37,678 bases of DNA, from positions 1 to 37,678 of the forward strand of contig NZ_AKKA01000035.1 of the NCBI RefSeq assembly GCF_000282035.1, in the 5' to 3' direction. Each line of letters begins with the position of its first letter. Positions within the stretch are counted from its first letter, which is position 1. The translations under genes were made by a program, and so were the position numbers. The notes beneath the pieces are model-generated. The model did not search any database. It was not told the DNA's origin and saw only the letters and a program-made list of their open reading frames with translations. Of the stretch, positions 22,017 through 31,248 are shown piece after piece. The stretch is from Rhizobium sp. CF122 (GTDB lineage: Bacteria; Pseudomonadota; Alphaproteobacteria; Rhizobiales; Rhizobiaceae).

Positions 22017-23450
22017 ATGACCGGCATTGAAGAGATTTCCGCAGACAAGCCCTCCGTCTTTCATCTGCTTTCCGCGCCGCTCCTGCCCGCGACGCTCATG
22101 CTCGGCGGCGGTGTCACCCTCTATGCCGTTGAAACTTACATCACTGCGACCATCGCACCATCGATCGTGCGCGACATCGGTGGGCTCGAACTGCTGTCAT
22201 GGATGACAACCCTCTTCGTTGCCGCGGCGGTCCTTGGGTCGATCTTCGTCGCGATGCGCCCGCGCGGCATCGGCCTGCGCAGCGTCTACGTCGCCGGCGC
22301 ACTGATATTCGGGGCCGGCAGCCTGATCTGCGCGCTCGCCCCGGCGATGCCGTTGGTGCTGGCCGGGCGCACGGTACAGGGGTTCGGCGCCGGCATTCTT
22401 GCCGGGCTTGCCTATGCCTTCATTCGCTTCGCCTACCCCGAACCGCTGTGGCAGAAGGCGTCAACGCTCTATGCAGCCATTTGGGGTGTATCGACATTGC
22501 TCGGCCCCAGCCTCGGCGGAGTCTTCTCCGAAGGCAGCGCGTGGCGCCAAGCCTTCATGCTATTGGTTCCGCTCTGTGTGCTGATGGCGGCACTTGCGCC
22601 CTGGCTGCTGCCGCGCGCCGAAGACGATCGCGCCCATGGCAAGACGCCGACCCTGCAAATTGCCTTACTGCTTGCCGCCGTTTTGCTGGTCAGCATCGCC
22701 GGAACGATCGACGAAACAAGCTCCAAAGCGTTGCTGATTGCCGCATCGATCGTCACGATCGTTTCGATGCTGACCGTCGAGCGGCGCGGCCGAAACCGCC
22801 TCCTGCCGACCGGAGCCGTCACGCTCGCAAAGCCGGTGGCGCGCGTCTACTTGACGATGTTCGTGCTGCTGCTGGTGCTGACAAGCGACATCTATATTCC
22901 TTATTTCCTGCAGGTGCTGCATGGCGTAACACCTCTGGTGTCAGGCTATCTGACCGCCCTTGTGGCGCTCGGCTGGACCTTTGCGGCCTTCTTCAGCGGA
23001 ACGCTGTCTGGACGCCGTGCCAGCACCGCAATCGTCGTCGGCTGCGTGGTCGAAATGGTTGCGGTTGCGTCGCTAACGATCTTTCTCGCAACGGACAATC
23101 AGTCCAGCGACCTAGCTATTCTTGGCCCCGCCGTCGTTGGTATGTTCTTGATGGGCTTCGGCGTCGGCCTTGGTTGGGCTCATCTGGTAACCAAGATCCT
23201 TGGTTTGGTCGACAACTCCGAACAGGACAAGGCCTCGGCCGCGATCTCGACGGTGCAGTCGCTCGGCAGCGCCTTCGGCGCCGCCGTTGCCGGCGTGATT
23301 GTCAACAGTACCGGGCTGGTGGATCCCGGTGGCGTTGCGGGCGGCGTTTCGGCCGCACACTGGCTCTACGTGCTGATGGCGCTTCCCGGCCTGATTGCCG
23401 TCACGATATCCCTGACCCTCTCGTCGCCCACCGAACGGCAGGCCCGGTGA
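22017..23450 (+). CDS. MFS drug/metabolite exporter (EmrB/QacA-like)
   Basis: The product is 477 aa with 12-14 predicted transmembrane helices. Signatures of the DHA2 drug:proton antiporters are present: TITATIAPSIVRDIGG-like antiporter region, the loop motif FVAMRPRGIGLR, LAGRTVQGFGAGILAG for motif B, and the antiporter motif C region VSTLLGPSLGGVFSEG. Substrate unknown. It diverges from the SufR-like regulator and shares its operators. The ATG at 22017 has AAGG 8 nt upstream. It formerly converged directly on the quinone oxidoreductase gene if the downstream insertion is read correctly. Confidence 0.87.
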   Translation: MTGIEEISADKPSVFHLLSAPLLPATLMLGGGVTLYAVETYITATIAPSIVRDIGGLELLSWMTTLFVAAAVLGSIFVAMRPRGIGLRSVYVAGALIFGAGSLICALAPAMPLVLAGRTVQGFGAGILAGLAYAFIRFAYPEPLWQKASTLYAAIWGVSTLLGPSLGGVFSEGSAWRQAFMLLVPLCVLMAALAPWLLPRAEDDRAHGKTPTLQIALLLAAVLLVSIAGTIDETSSKALLIAASIVTIVSMLTVERRGRNRLLPTGAVTLAKPVARVYLTMFVLLLVLTSDIYIPYFLQVLHGVTPLVSGYLTALVALGWTFAAFFSGTLSGRRASTAIVVGCVVEMVAVASLTIFLATDNQSSDLAILGPAVVGMFLMGFGVGLGWAHLVTKILGLVDNSEQDKASAAISTVQSLGSAFGAAVAGVIVNSTGLVDPGGVAGGVSAAHWLYVLMALPGLIAVTISLTLSSPTERQAR

Positions 23451-23466
23451 GCGACGTGCGAGCGGT

Positions 23467-23511
23467 CACAGACGCAGCATGATCTTGCCGATGTGACCGC
23501 TCGTTTCCATC
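23467..23511 (-). pseudogene. 3' remnant of a quinone oxidoreductase gene
   Basis: Read on the minus strand this gives [14 protein letters not shown] and a TGA stop, the same C-terminus as the intact quinone oxidoreductase at 24869-25864. Bases 23473-23511 match 24876-24914 at 38 of 39 positions. Beyond the ATG the two diverge completely, so only the last 14 codons survive. The stop codon differs from that of the intact copy, which fits this being the original gene end. Confidence 0.75.
23473..23511. repeat. 39-bp direct repeat, left copy
   Basis: It matches the right copy with one mismatch (G at 23490 against A in the other). The two copies are 1403 bp apart and flank the second MFS gene. 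Outside the repeat the flanks share nothing. Confidence 0.9.
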
Positions 23512-23657
23512 CCGGCGATCGGGCGGGTTGGCTTTTGGCGACCGGCAGCGATCACGGCATGAGGCCATCCATCACTTGATTTGACCGCTGCCATCACAAA
23601 CTCTGGTTTTTCGAAAGCACACTACTGGTTTATATCGGGGGTATCGGGAACCATGCC

Positions 23658-24872
23658 ATGCCATCCGCCTTTTCTTCCATTCTCCGCGATCACCAAATCC
23701 GTGTCCCAACGCTGACGCTGGTTGCACTCGCCTTCACCTATGCCTCGACGATGCCCTATCAATCGATTATCGGCATCAACGAACTCGGCCTGTCCGATCG
23801 CACCTATTCCGGGCTGATCTTCCTTGCCGCACTCGTCAACGTCGCCACCAGCCTGACGCTCGGCATCTGGTCCGACAGGCTCAGCGACCGGCGCCCGCTG
23901 GTGCTGGCGCTATCGGTGAGCGGTATGCTCGGCTTCGGAATGATTTACGAATTCCGTACCGCCGGTGTTTTCATCTTCGGCATGCTGGTGCTGATCCCCA
24001 TCAGCAATTCCACCTATTCGATCCTGTTTGCCAGCATCCGCGCGACGACGAACACAATGGATCGCGGAAGAGCTGCGGCGATCACGTCCACGGTTCGCGC
24101 GCTGTTCTCGGGCTCCTGGGCGCTGGCTCCCGGCCTGATCGGCCTGTACCTCATCAACTCACAATCGATGACACCGGCTTATGGCATTGCGGGTCTCGCA
24201 AGCCTGACCTGCTTCTGCCTCTACCTGTTTTTCGCCAAACCTGCGCCTGTCGGCAACGCCTCCCCTTCGCAGCAGGTCGGCTTCTCCTCTTCGCTCGGCA
24301 GAGTCTTTTCGCCCTACGTGCTGGTAAGGGTCGGCGTCATGGCGCTGCTGCTCGGGCTGCAGCGGCTAAACAGCGTGGTGTCGCCGTTGATCATCACCCA
24401 TGCCGCCGGCGGTACCGTGGTGGATGTCGGTTTCATGGCCGGCCTCACCGCCTTCCTGGAAATGCCGTTCATGCTGATGTGGGGCGCGCTGCAACGCCGC
24501 TTGCGCAGCGTACACGTGCTTGCCGTGGGGGCGCTGATCTATTGTCTATATCTGGTATTGCTGAGCTTTGCCTCGGCGCCCTGGCAGATCTATGCCCTCG
24601 TGCTGATCAACGCCTGCGGCGCTGCAGCCATCCTCAGCGTGCCGATCACCTACCTACAGGATCTGATTGCCGATCGCCCGGGACTCGGCAGTTCGCTGGT
24701 CTCGGTCAACACGTTCATCGCCAACGGCATCAGTGCATCGATCTTCGCGGCTGGCACTGCCTTTACGGGCTATTCAGGCACAGCACTGTTTGCCGCCATC
24801 GTCGGCCTCGCTTCGGTCGGCCTTCTGCTGTTCCTTGAAAGAGCCCCCCGACCGGTCCGGCAGCCGGCCTAG
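23658..24872 (+). CDS. MFS transporter (SET sugar-efflux-like)
   Basis: The product is 404 aa with 12 transmembrane helices. It resembles the sugar-efflux SET branch: [20 protein letters not shown] in the N-terminal helices and loop, the motif [17 protein letters not shown] between helices 2 and 3, and the late [19 protein letters not shown] segment typical of SetA/B-like proteins. Substrate unknown (sugars or sugar-like compounds in characterised members). The ATG at 23658 has GGGAA about 12 nt upstream. Its stop codon overlaps that of the convergent quinone oxidoreductase. The 39-bp flanking repeats suggest this gene was inserted here. Confidence 0.87.
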   Translation: MPSAFSSILRDHQIRVPTLTLVALAFTYASTMPYQSIIGINELGLSDRTYSGLIFLAALVNVATSLTLGIWSDRLSDRRPLVLALSVSGMLGFGMIYEFRTAGVFIFGMLVLIPISNSTYSILFASIRATTNTMDRGRAAAITSTVRALFSGSWALAPGLIGLYLINSQSMTPAYGIAGLASLTCFCLYLFFAKPAPVGNASPSQQVGFSSSLGRVFSPYVLVRVGVMALLLGLQRLNSVVSPLIITHAAGGTVVDVGFMAGLTAFLEMPFMLMWGALQRRLRSVHVLAVGALIYCLYLVLLSFASAPWQIYALVLINACGAAAILSVPITYLQDLIADRPGLGSSLVSVNTFIANGISASIFAAGTAFTGYSGTALFAAIVGLASVGLLLFLERAPRPVRQPA

Positions 24873-25864
24873 AGCCGCAGCATGATCTTGCCAATGTGAC
24901 CGCTCGTTTCCATCAGTCGATGCGCCTCGGCAACGTCTTCGAAAGAGATGACGGTATCGATAACCGGAGCGAGCTTGCCTTCATCGAGAAGCGGCCAGAC
25001 CTGGGAAAGGAGATCGTCGCGGATCGCGCGCTTTTCCTCGGCAGTGCGCGGGCGCAGCGTCGAGCCAGTGATCGTTAGCCGTTTGACCATGATCGGTGCC
25101 AGATTGACCTTCTCCACAACGGCGCCGCCGAGAAAGGCGATGATCGAAAGGCAGCCGTCCTTCGCGAGCGACGCCACGTTCCGTTCGAAATAGGCGGCAC
25201 CGATCATATCCAGGATGATATCGACACCGTGGCCGGTCTCGGCCTTGATGGCCTCTGCAAAGTCCTCTGTCTTGTAGTTGATTGCCCGCTTTGCGCCGAG
25301 CTTGACGCAGGCGTCGCATTTTTCCTGCGAACCGGCCGTCGCGTAGACCTCGGCGCCAAAGGCCCGCGCAAGCTGGATAGCGGTCGTTCCGATGCCGCTT
25401 GAGCCGCCATGCACGAGAACCTTTTCGCCTTCGGTCAGTCCGGCCATCTGGAACATGTTTGCCCAGACCGTGAAGTAATTCTCGGGCAGCGCCGCAGCTT
25501 TAACGGCATCGTAGCCCTTCGGGAAGCGCAGAGCCTGGCCGGCGGGCAGCAGGCAATATTCGGCATAGGCACCGCCGTTGGTCAGGCCACACACCTTGTC
25601 GCCGAGGGCAAAATCGCGGACGCCCGGGCCAACGGCAACGATCTCGCCTGCCATCTCAAGCCCGAGAACAGGGCTTGCATCCATCGGCGGCGGATAAATA
25701 CCCTGGCGCTGCGCGACGTCGGGCCGGTTGACGCCGATTGCCTCGGTGCGGACAAGGAGCTGGCCCTCCCCTGCTATCGGCAAGGGTCCGGTGGTGATCC
25801 GCATCACCTCGGGCGCGCCGAAGCTCGGCAGGTCGATGAAGCGCATCTGCTTGGGCAAGGACAT
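24869..25864 (-). CDS. NAD(P)H quinone oxidoreductase (PIG3 type)
   Basis: The product is 331 aa. It is a zinc-independent medium-chain dehydrogenase: [14 protein letters not shown] at the start, [31 protein letters not shown], and the NADPH-binding [18 protein letters not shown] (Rossmann GxGxxG-like). No zinc cysteine cluster is visible. The family (PIG3, TIGR02824) reduces quinones with NADPH. The ATG at 25864 has GAGGAG 8 nt upstream. Its last 39 coding bases are duplicated at 23473. Confidence 0.92.
   Translation of the reverse strand: MSLPKQMRFIDLPSFGAPEVMRITTGPLPIAGEGQLLVRTEAIGVNRPDVAQRQGIYPPPMDASPVLGLEMAGEIVAVGPGVRDFALGDKVCGLTNGGAYAEYCLLPAGQALRFPKGYDAVKAAALPENYFTVWANMFQMAGLTEGEKVLVHGGSSGIGTTAIQLARAFGAEVYATAGSQEKCDACVKLGAKRAINYKTEDFAEAIKAETGHGVDIILDMIGAAYFERNVASLAKDGCLSIIAFLGGAVVEKVNLAPIMVKRLTITGSTLRPRTAEEKRAIRDDLLSQVWPLLDEGKLAPVIDTVISFEDVAEAHRLMETSGHIGKIMLRL
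24876..24914. repeat. 39-bp direct repeat, right copy
   Basis: This is the 3' coding end of the quinone oxidoreductase. It matches 23473-23511 at 38 of 39 positions in the same orientation and begins 3 bp after the MFS stop. Confidence 0.9.
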
Positions 25865-25942
25865 GATCCGGTCTCCTCGTTCCGAAAGCATGTCAGATAG
25901 TTCAGCTCTTCGGACTTGAGAAGGCGGGAAGCGCGGGTGGCG

Positions 25943-27748
25943 TCAATTCGTCTCGCCCAAGAGATGGAAAACGAGCCCTTCTTCGCTTTCCTTCGCCTCG
26001 GCCTTGATATGGGCGATCGCGGCACTAACGCGGTTGACATCGTCGATGACGAGACCTTCCGGCAGCTCCAGCACGCCGATCGAGCAACGCATCAGCGGGA
26101 ACAGCGCCTCGACGCCAGCGCGGTCATGGCCCCGAATGCGGCCGGCGGCACGATCCGTATCGGAATAGAGGCCGAGCACATCATCGTGGAAATCGCTGAT
26201 CAGACGATCGAGAATTTCGGTCAGTTCTTCCTTGGTCCAACCCCGGACGCCGATGAAGAAATCGTCGCCGCCGACATGACCGAGGAAGTGGCGCTCAGCA
26301 AAAAAATAGCGACGCATGAGCGCGGCAAAGAGCGAGATCGCGTGGTCGCCAAGGTGGAAGCCGTAAGCATCGTTGAACGGCTTGAAGTTGTCGAAATCGC
26401 AGTAGCAGAAGTGCCGCTTCTCGTCGCCATCGAGGCTCGACTCGCGCATGAAGTCGCGGATCGCCCTGTTGCCTGGCAGCCCGGTCAGCGGGTTCTGGTC
26501 CTGAGCGGTCTTCAGCTTCTTCTCGTTCATCACCTTGATGAGCGAGGCCGCCGATACCACGCCCGCATAGCGCATATTGTCGGTCAGCAGCAGGCAGTTT
26601 GTGCCTTCCATGTTGGCGAAGATCGCCATCAGTTGTTCGGTATCGGAATCAAGACCGACGATCGGTGCCATTTCGACGAAATGTGAGATGGTCCGCTCGT
26701 AGACCTTGTTCTTCAGAAGGTCGCGGCCAAAGGGCTGGTAGATGTATTCCTTCAGGTGCCGCTCGTGCAGGATGCCGCGCGGCTCGCCGTTCGCGTTCAG
26801 CACCGGGAAGAAGGCCTGGTGTGGATTACGGCGGAAGAGCTCGAAGACGCTGTCGATCGTGTCGTTTTCAAAAACCGTTGGCAGCATCTCGATCTGCTTG
26901 CGGATCAGGATCTCATCGAGCGATTGCGGGCTGCGCTTGCCTTTGCCGAGGTCCAGCAGGTGCGGAAACGACGGCTGCAGCTCGGTGATATGGGTTGTCG
27001 GACGGGAGATGAACCAGCCCTGGACGAGATCGACGCCGAATTCGCGGCAGGCGACGAACTCTGCCTCGGTCTCGATCCCCTCGGCAATGACGCGGGTGCC
27101 GAGCACGTGTGCGATATGGACGATGTTCTTCAGGAGGTGGCGCTTGCGCGGGCTGCTGTCGATGTCGGCGATGAAATGCCGGTCGATCTTCAGATAGTCG
27201 ACCGGGTGGTCGCAGAGCAGCTTCATCTCGCCGTGGCCGACGCCGAAATCGTCGATCGCCAGCTTGAAGCCGGCCTTGCGCAGCAGTGATACGAGGGCCG
27301 CAAACTCCGGCACGCTGGTGTTGTCGAAGCGCTCGGAGAATTCGAAACAGATCGAGGAGGGTGGGATATTGGCAAGCTTCAGATGTTGCAGCAGGCCTTC
27401 CACCAGCCGCTCGCCATGTGGGATCAGACGGACATCGAGATTGAGGAACAGCGTCGAGCTCGAGAAATGCGGCAGCGTGGCGAACTTCGCAAGCGCGCGG
27501 CTTGCCACCATCTGCTCCAGCTGCAGCAGCTGCTGGTTCTTGTGCGCCTCGTCCAGAATTTCGACCGGAGAGCTGAAGCCGATGCGCTCCTGTCCGCGCA
27601 TCAGCGATTCATAGCCGAATGCCACACCTGTCCCTGCCTCGACTATGGGCTGAAAGGCATTTTCGATAACGAGTTTCGCAAGGGTTACGATCTGATCACT
27701 TGCGTAGCGACGAACAAGCGCCGGATCGACGGTGGCAGCCAAAGACAT
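25943..27748 (-). CDS. EAL-CBS-GGDEF cyclic-di-GMP signalling protein
   Basis: The product is 601 aa, cytoplasmic, no membrane segment. An EAL domain (about 20-260) has Glu47 within ESL instead of EAL, Asn103 in LNLD, Glu136, Asp166-Asp167 in IDDFGVGHG, Lys187 in DYLKIDR, Glu223 and the QGWFISRP segment, so every metal and substrate ligand appears present. A paired CBS region (about 280-410) follows, then a GGDEF domain (about 415-598) with NPLTGLPGN and the active loop GGDDF at 493-497. It could both make and cleave cyclic-di-GMP, with CBS nucleotide sensing. GGAG lies 6 nt before the ATG at 27748. Monocistronic. Similar order to Bacillus YkuI-type proteins with an added GGDEF. Confidence 0.88.
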   Translation of the reverse strand: MSLAATVDPALVRRYASDQIVTLAKLVIENAFQPIVEAGTGVAFGYESLMRGQERIGFSSPVEILDEAHKNQQLLQLEQMVASRALAKFATLPHFSSSTLFLNLDVRLIPHGERLVEGLLQHLKLANIPPSSICFEFSERFDNTSVPEFAALVSLLRKAGFKLAIDDFGVGHGEMKLLCDHPVDYLKIDRHFIADIDSSPRKRHLLKNIVHIAHVLGTRVIAEGIETEAEFVACREFGVDLVQGWFISRPTTHITELQPSFPHLLDLGKGKRSPQSLDEILIRKQIEMLPTVFENDTIDSVFELFRRNPHQAFFPVLNANGEPRGILHERHLKEYIYQPFGRDLLKNKVYERTISHFVEMAPIVGLDSDTEQLMAIFANMEGTNCLLLTDNMRYAGVVSAASLIKVMNEKKLKTAQDQNPLTGLPGNRAIRDFMRESSLDGDEKRHFCYCDFDNFKPFNDAYGFHLGDHAISLFAALMRRYFFAERHFLGHVGGDDFFIGVRGWTKEELTEILDRLISDFHDDVLGLYSDTDRAAGRIRGHDRAGVEALFPLMRCSIGVLELPEGLVIDDVNRVSAAIAHIKAEAKESEEGLVFHLLGETN

Positions 27749-27895
27749 GCCAATCTCCACTGTGTCTTATTGTTTTTCGCATGGAGACTGGCGGAGAAGG
27801 ATCAACGAACCCTTTCCCGAATGTGAAACTTTTGTGAAGACCGGCGAACTCGACCGCCCGGGCAAGCGAATTTTGCTCCCCGATCAACGGTTTGG

Positions 27896-28138
27896 TCAGG
27901 CGGTGCGCCGATGCTCGGCCTCGTGATCGGCGAACATGTCGGCGACGCATTTGCCACTGCGCGAGGTGCAATCCTGATCGAACATGACCTCGTGATATCC
28001 GCCAAGTTTGCGGGCGGCGTCCCACATGCGCAGGGCTTCGCGCACGACCTCGCTGCTCGACGCGTAACTCCCGTTGTCAACGGCGGCCCGGATGTCGGCG
28101 GCCTGCAACGGTGAAATGGATACGGTCACCATCGGCAT
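27896..28138 (-). CDS. ParD/CopG-like antitoxin, no toxin beside it
   Basis: The product is 80 aa. The N-terminal ribbon-helix-helix (VTVSISPLQAADIRAAVDNG, SYASSSEVVREALRMW) is typical for ParD antitoxins. It has GGGAGG 6 nt before the ATG at 28138. ParD normally precedes and overlaps a parE toxin, but the 147 bp after its stop lead into the EAL-GGDEF gene with no ParE-like reading frame. The C-terminal half, with two Cys (DQDCTSRSGKC), is not the usual toxin-binding tail. It is an orphan antitoxin or a stand-alone regulator. Confidence 0.7.
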   Translation of the reverse strand: MPMVTVSISPLQAADIRAAVDNGSYASSSEVVREALRMWDAARKLGGYHEVMFDQDCTSRSGKCVADMFADHEAEHRRTA

Positions 28139-28160
28139 GAGATTCCTCCCTTTACCTCGT

Positions 28161-28200
28161 GGGGCACGTATGCCCCGGTCGGGGGACGGTCAATCCGTCC
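28161..28200. other. Two adjacent stem-loops upstream of the ParD-like gene
   Basis: GGGGCA-CGTA-TGCCCC (28161-28176) and GGACGG-TCAAT-CCGTCC (28184-28200) lie between the HdeD gene stop and the ParD-like start. They may end HdeD transcription or act in the ParD leader. No T-run. Confidence 0.4.
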
Positions 28201-28323
28201 ATGGCATTACCGACGCGCGCCGCCGCCTCGGCTGCCTCTTGGTGAGCAAATTTTAGCCCTCCCTCACATACTTGTCAAAAAAGAAACAGTCCGTGAAGTC
28301 AGGCTGTGAATTGCGGGCATAAC

Positions 28324-28872
28324 TCAGCGACGGATCGCAAGACCGAAAGCAAGCATGGACCAGCCCTGGATGAGAAGATCGCAGGCGAGGAAAAGACCAA
28401 GGATCCACAGGCTGTTGACCGGCCAACCGAGGTAGATGACGACGCCGGCGAGTGCAGTGATGATGCCGCTAGCAAGCACCCAGCCCCAGCCCTTGACCGG
28501 GCGCATGCGCCAGCCGACCCAGATGCGGAACACGCCGGCAATCAGCAAAGCGATCGCAAGAAACAGCGTCAGCGCCGCCGATGCCAGAAGGGGATTCTCG
28601 AAGGCGAAGACGCCGGCCAGCACGTAGAGCACGCCGCTCAACGCCCAAAACAGCACCTGGTCCCAGCTTCTCACCTGAAACGCGTGAACCAAGTAGACGA
28701 TGCCGCCGATCAGCATCAGTATTCCGACATAGTAGACGGACACAACGGTCGCGAGCGCGACGTTTGCCAGTGCGATAAGGCCGCAGACGATCAGCAGCAA
28801 GCCAAGTACGGCGAACCAACCCCATTTCGATTGTAGAGATGAAAGGCTCAGTCGATCAGACGTATCTGCCAT
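28324..28872 (-). CDS. HdeD family membrane protein
   Basis: The product is 182 aa with about six hydrophobic helices in the internally repeated HdeD pattern (GWFAVLGLLLIVCGLIALAN, ILMLIGGIVYLVHAF, ALSGVLYVLAGVFAFENP, and similar in the second half). HdeD is an inner-membrane protein linked to acid resistance in enterobacteria; in rhizobia the role is not defined. AGGAGG precedes the ATG at 28872. It is divergent from betI, whose operator lies in the shared gap. Confidence 0.88.
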   Translation of the reverse strand: MADTSDRLSLSSLQSKWGWFAVLGLLLIVCGLIALANVALATVVSVYYVGILMLIGGIVYLVHAFQVRSWDQVLFWALSGVLYVLAGVFAFENPLLASAALTLFLAIALLIAGVFRIWVGWRMRPVKGWGWVLASGIITALAGVVIYLGWPVNSLWILGLFLACDLLIQGWSMLAFGLAIRR

Positions 28873-28957
28873 GGCACACCTCCTGGTTGGTAAAAGAATA
28901 TGCCGCAAAAACACGGAATTGGAAGGGGTTGGGTTTTCGGGTTTGCATCAGATTTTT

Positions 28958-28987
28958 ATTGATTGATCAATCAATCAAAATTATACT
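28958..28987 (+). promoter_or_regulatory. betI promoter with BetI operator palindrome
   Basis: ATTGATTGATCAATCAAT (28958-28975) is a perfect 18-bp palindrome resembling bet-box sequences recognised by BetI. A promoter overlaps it: TTGATT (28959-28964), 17 nt, TATACT (28982-28987). Binding here would block RNA polymerase, and choline is expected to relieve it. Confidence 0.82.
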
Positions 28988-29013
28988 TACTGCCACCTTC
29001 ATGGAGTGATGCG

Positions 29014-29613
29014 ATGCCCAAAGTCGGAATGGAGCCGGTTCGCCGCAAGGCGCTCGTCGATGCCGCGCTGCGCGTGATCGGCGGTCAAGGCTCGCTGACC
29101 GTCACCATGTCCGAAATTGCCCGGCAGGCCGGTGTGTCGCCGGCGCTCGCGCATCATTACTTCGGCAGCAAGGAGCAGCTGCTGATCGAGACTATCCGCT
29201 CTCTCCTAAAGCAGCTGCGCGGCGACGCAGTGACAGCGCTGAAGGCGGCGGATGCACCGCGCGAGAGGCTTTCCGCTGTCATCCGGGTCAGCTTCCAGGC
29301 CGACCAGTTTGCTCCGGCGACGATCGCCGCCTGGCTTGCCTTCTATGCCGAGGCGCAGCGCTCCGAGGAGACGCGGCGCTTCCTCGTCATCTATGCCCGC
29401 CGCCTGCGGTCGAACCTGCTCGCCAACCTGAAAGCACTCTGCCCCGGAGATGCCGCAGAACGCATCGCCGAAGGCGCGGCTGCGATGATCGACGGGCTCT
29501 ACATCCGCCAAAGTCTGAGGTCTGCGCCTGTCAGTATCGAGGCATCGATCGCGCTTACCGAAGACTACATCCATTCACAGCTTGCCGCCCTTGCGAAAGG
29601 ACAGATCCAGTGA
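29014..29613 (+). CDS. betI: Choline-responsive repressor BetI
   Basis: The product is 199 aa, a TetR-family repressor. The helix-turn-helix is at about 28-52 ([21 protein letters not shown] followed by GSKEQLL); the C-terminal ligand domain includes [14 protein letters not shown], the choline-sensing region typical of BetI. It starts at ATG 29014 with GGAG 7 nt upstream; an upstream in-frame ATG at 28963 lies within the operator. Its stop overlaps the GTG of betB by four bases (GTGA). It represses betIBA in the absence of choline. Confidence 0.95.
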   Translation: MPKVGMEPVRRKALVDAALRVIGGQGSLTVTMSEIARQAGVSPALAHHYFGSKEQLLIETIRSLLKQLRGDAVTALKAADAPRERLSAVIRVSFQADQFAPATIAAWLAFYAEAQRSEETRRFLVIYARRLRSNLLANLKALCPGDAAERIAEGAAAMIDGLYIRQSLRSAPVSIEASIALTEDYIHSQLAALAKGQIQ

Positions 29614-31079
29614 CCCTCAAAGCCCAGCCGAAAGCCTCCCATTTCATCGACGGCGAGTATGTCGAGGATGAAGCCGGCAGCGTCATCGAAAGCATCTATC
29701 CGGCGACCGGCGAGGTCATCGCGCGGTTGCACGCGGCCACACCTGCCATCGTCGAAAAGGCGATCGCGGCTGCCAAGCGCGCCCAGCCGGAATGGGCGGC
29801 GATGAGCCCGACGGCGCGCGGCCGCATCCTGAAACGCGCCGCCGACATCATGCGCGAGCGCAATCGCGAGCTGTCCGAGCTCGAGACGCTCGATACCGGC
29901 AAGCCGATCCAGGAAACCATCATCGCCGACCCGACATCGGGCGCCGACAGCTTCGAGTTCTTCGGTGGCATCGCGGCTGCCGGCCTCAATGGCTCCTACA
30001 TCCCGCTCGGCGGCGATTTCGCCTACACCAAGCGCGTGCCGCTTGGCGTCTGTGTCGGCATCGGCGCCTGGAACTATCCGCAGCAGATTGCCTGCTGGAA
30101 GGGCGCACCGGCGCTCGCGGCCGGCAATGCGATGGTCTTCAAGCCATCGGAAACCACGCCGCTCGGCGCGCTTGCCATCGCAGAGATCCTGTATGAGGCC
30201 GGCCTGCCGAAAGGCCTCTACAATGTCATCCAGGGCGACCGCGAAACCGGCCCGCTGCTGATCAACCATCCTGATGTCGCGAAGGTGTCGCTGACGGGCT
30301 CGGTGCCGACCGGTCGCAAGGTCGCAGCCGCCGCTGCCGGCAGCCTCAAGCACGTCACCATGGAGCTCGGTGGCAAGTCGCCGCTTGTCGTCTTCGACGA
30401 TGCCGATATCGACAGCGCTGTCGGCGGTGCCATGCTCGGCAATTTCTATTCGACCGGCCAGGTCTGCTCGAACGGCACCCGCGTTTTCGTGCAGCGGAAG
30501 ATCAAGGCTGAATTCCTGAAGCGGCTGAAAGCCCGCACCGAGGCGATCGCCATCGGCGATCCGATGGACGAGGCCACGCAGCTCGGGCCTATGGTTTCCT
30601 GGGCACAGCGCGACAAGGTTCTCTCCTACATCGAGAAGGGCAAGGCCGAGGGCGCGACGCTCGTCACAGGCGGTGGCATCCCGAACAATGTCTCCGGCGA
30701 AGGCTACTACGTGCAGCCGACGGTCTTTGCCGACGTCACTGACGAAATGACGATCGCCCGCGAAGAGATCTTCGGGCCGGTCATGTGCGTTCTCGACTTC
30801 GACGACGAGGCAGAGGTGATCGCACGCGGCAACGCCACCGAATTCGGCCTTTCCGCCGGCGTCTTCACGGCCGATCTGACACGCGCCCATCGCGTCGTCG
30901 ACCAGCTCGAGGCCGGCACATTGTGGATCAACACCTACAACCTTTGCCCTGTCGAAATCCCGTTCGGCGGCTCCAAGCAATCCGGTTTCGGGCGCGAAAA
31001 TTCGCTGGCAGCGCTAGAGCACTATTCGGAGCTGAAGACGGTCTATGTCGGCATGGGGCCGGTACAGGCGCCTTACTGA
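29610..31079 (+). CDS. betB: Betaine aldehyde dehydrogenase
   Basis: The product is 489 aa, the usual length. It oxidises betaine aldehyde to glycine betaine with NAD(P)+. Asn155 (GAWNYPQQ), Glu252 ([10 protein letters not shown]) and the nucleophile Cys286 ([10 protein letters not shown]) are all present, as is the NAD-binding [12 protein letters not shown]. It starts with GTG inside the betI stop, so translation is coupled. A rhizobial palindromic repeat separates it from betA. In S. meliloti betC lies between betI and betB; here it is absent. Confidence 0.96.
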   Translation: MTLKAQPKASHFIDGEYVEDEAGSVIESIYPATGEVIARLHAATPAIVEKAIAAAKRAQPEWAAMSPTARGRILKRAADIMRERNRELSELETLDTGKPIQETIIADPTSGADSFEFFGGIAAAGLNGSYIPLGGDFAYTKRVPLGVCVGIGAWNYPQQIACWKGAPALAAGNAMVFKPSETTPLGALAIAEILYEAGLPKGLYNVIQGDRETGPLLINHPDVAKVSLTGSVPTGRKVAAAAAGSLKHVTMELGGKSPLVVFDDADIDSAVGGAMLGNFYSTGQVCSNGTRVFVQRKIKAEFLKRLKARTEAIAIGDPMDEATQLGPMVSWAQRDKVLSYIEKGKAEGATLVTGGGIPNNVSGEGYYVQPTVFADVTDEMTIAREEIFGPVMCVLDFDDEAEVIARGNATEFGLSAGVFTADLTRAHRVVDQLEAGTLWINTYNLCPVEIPFGGSKQSGFGRENSLAALEHYSELKTVYVGMGPVQAPY

Positions 31080-31089
31080 GGCGGCGCGG

Positions 31090-31225
31090 CCTGCGTCGCC
31101 CTTCGAGGGTCGCTTCGCTCCCGCCTCAGGGTGCGGGCAGGAGAACCGGAAGCACTTGCGGACGTCTATCCGCCTCATGGTGAGGAGATCCGAAGGGCCG
31201 TCTCGAACCACGAGGGGCGCGGCAC
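31090..31225. repeat. RIME-like rhizobial palindromic repeat between betB and betA
   Basis: The 169-bp gap holds the recognisable elements of rhizobial intergenic mosaic repeats: CCCTTCGAGG paired with CCTCAGGG on the left, and CCTCATGGTGAGG plus a region ending ACCACGAGG on the right. It can fold into two stem-loops. Such repeats are scattered in many copies in Rhizobiaceae genomes. It lies inside a transcription unit and may modulate betA expression. Confidence 0.7.
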
Positions 31226-31248
31226 GTTAAAACACTAGAGGAACTAGC

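Noticed and set aside
23512..23617. Open frame continuing upstream of the oxidoreductase remnant (ending HAVIAAGRQKPTRPIAG)
   Set aside because: It shows no similarity to the oxidoreductase next door, has no supported start codon, and is bounded by a stop; I treat only the 39-bp match as gene remnant.
25916..26686. A 256-residue plus-strand frame
   Set aside because: It is a shadow of the GGDEF domain on the other strand.
29565..30980. A 471-residue open frame on the minus strand
   Set aside because: It is the antisense of betB; GC-rich codon bias keeps the opposite strand open. No family motif and no ribosome site.
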